A DNA stretch of 42,333 nucleotides. Source: Bacteroidota bacterium. GTDB taxonomy: Bacteria; Bacteroidota; Bacteroidia; B-17B0; Aurantibacillaceae. The DNA lies in assembly GCA_023251755.1 (NCBI GenBank), contig JAHEYF010000012.1, forward strand, positions 38,181-80,513, written 5' to 3'. The first letter of the stretch is position 1, and each line of letters starts with the position of its first letter. A program made the translations under genes and the position numbers. Positions 41,948 through 42,333 of this stretch are shown piece by piece. Under the pieces are notes generated by a model, which saw only the letters and a program-made list of their open reading frames with translations, did no database searches and was not told the DNA's origin.

Positions 41948-42333
41948 TTAGTCTACCACCACTTTTTTATTTATTATTTGTCTGCCATAATACAAGGTAA
42001 GCAGGTAAACCCCCTTTTCCGGGAGGTGAATGGTTTTGTTGTATTCGCTGCCGGTCATTTGTTCGCGATAACATACACGGCCCAGGAGATCGGTAATTTG
42101 TATGGAAGAGGCCTGCCCGTTGGCATTGAACTTCAGCGAAAAGTCCCCACTGTTCGGGTTCGGGAACAGCAGGAGTTCTCCGTCGTTTAATTGTTGGTTC
42201 AGGCCGGTCGTATGTGAGCATAAGTTAGGAAAAGTGACTACAAACTGGTGCATCATGCCCCCTCCCAAATCATCTTCGTGGGTTAAAATATGGCAATGGT
42301 ACATATAGGTGTGCATGGCCTCAATGGAGTCTG
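41948..42333 (-). CDS. C-terminus of a multicopper oxidase with type A T9SS sorting domain (partial, runs off the right edge)
   Basis: About 128 residues are visible, open to the window edge ('DSIEAMHTYMYHCHILTHED'). 'HCHILTHEDDLGGGMM' is the type 1/type 3 copper motif (HCHxxxHxxxxxM) found at the end of multicopper oxidases such as laccases and CueO/CotA-type proteins. After 'HQFVVTF' comes a sorting domain ('LFPNPNSGDFSLKF', 'DLLGRVCYREQ', 'PEKGVYLLTL', ending 'NKKVVVD'). The protein is thus exported by T9SS. With the tyrosinase it is the second secreted copper oxidase in the window. The rest of the protein, including the other cupredoxin domains, is outside. Confidence 0.88.
   Translation of the reverse strand, partial: DSIEAMHTYMYHCHILTHEDDLGGGMMHQFVVTFPNLCSHTTGLNQQLNDGELLLFPNPNSGDFSLKFNANGQASSIQITDLLGRVCYREQMTGSEYNKTIHLPEKGVYLLTLYYGRQIINKKVVVD

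Noticed and set aside
41855..42190. 111-codon plus-strand frame at the right edge
   Set aside because: It is antisense to the multicopper oxidase sorting domain, which has clear motifs.

Overview
The window reads as chromosomal DNA of a free-living member of the Bacteroidota. The basis is an abundance of secreted proteins ending in type IX secretion system (T9SS) C-terminal sorting domains, both the short 'type A' form and the longer gliding-motility-associated 'type B' form. Other support is a lipoprotein with a Bacteroidota-like lipobox, A/T-rich gaps without clear Shine-Dalgarno sites, and promoter-like TTTG/TAnnTTTG elements. No rRNA, tRNA, CRISPR array or transposase was seen. No T9SS machinery gene is present, so the window holds cargo genes only, and genus or family cannot be named from it.

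Layout. Positions 1-9000 hold mainly secreted proteins: a left-edge fragment, an alpha/beta hydrolase, a 1159-residue adhesin-like protein built from 81-residue Ig-like repeats, a coiled-coil lipoprotein and a BNR/sialidase-like protein. After a sparse kilobase (9001-10026) comes a minus-strand run of soluble and secreted enzymes: a double-thioredoxin protein, a LOG-family nucleotidase, a beta-lactamase-fold serine hydrolase, an M20 dipeptidase, a class III aminotransferase and a CoA-acylating (methyl)malonate-semialdehyde dehydrogenase. The last two form a plausible beta-amino-acid or valine/beta-alanine catabolic pair. A helical-repeat protein of unknown role is divergent from them. Positions 19.9-31.6 kb hold four large T9SS cargo proteins (BNR protein, tyrosinase, CUB/SprB/PKD protein with a 128-residue partner gene, and metallophosphoesterase with 100-residue repeats).

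Positions 31.9-39.2 kb carry the three-gene proton-translocating transhydrogenase (pntAA, pntAB, pntB). A 1411-residue T9SS cargo gene sits between pntAB and pntB. A GT87-type membrane glycosyltransferase follows, starting directly in the tail of an intrinsic terminator. Positions 40.5-41.8 kb hold a compact three-gene cassette read here as a toxin-antitoxin-chaperone (TAC) module: a RelE/HigB-like toxin, an XRE antitoxin with a C-terminal extension, and a SecB-like chaperone. An 18-bp perfect palindrome sits just before the first start codon. The right edge is the C-terminus of a T9SS-exported multicopper oxidase.

The strongest candidates for a second look are the TAC cassette, the cargo gene inside the pnt operon, and a family of short-word low-complexity repeats that recur in many gaps and run into gene ends. 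All domain calls come from reading motifs by eye; no database search was run.
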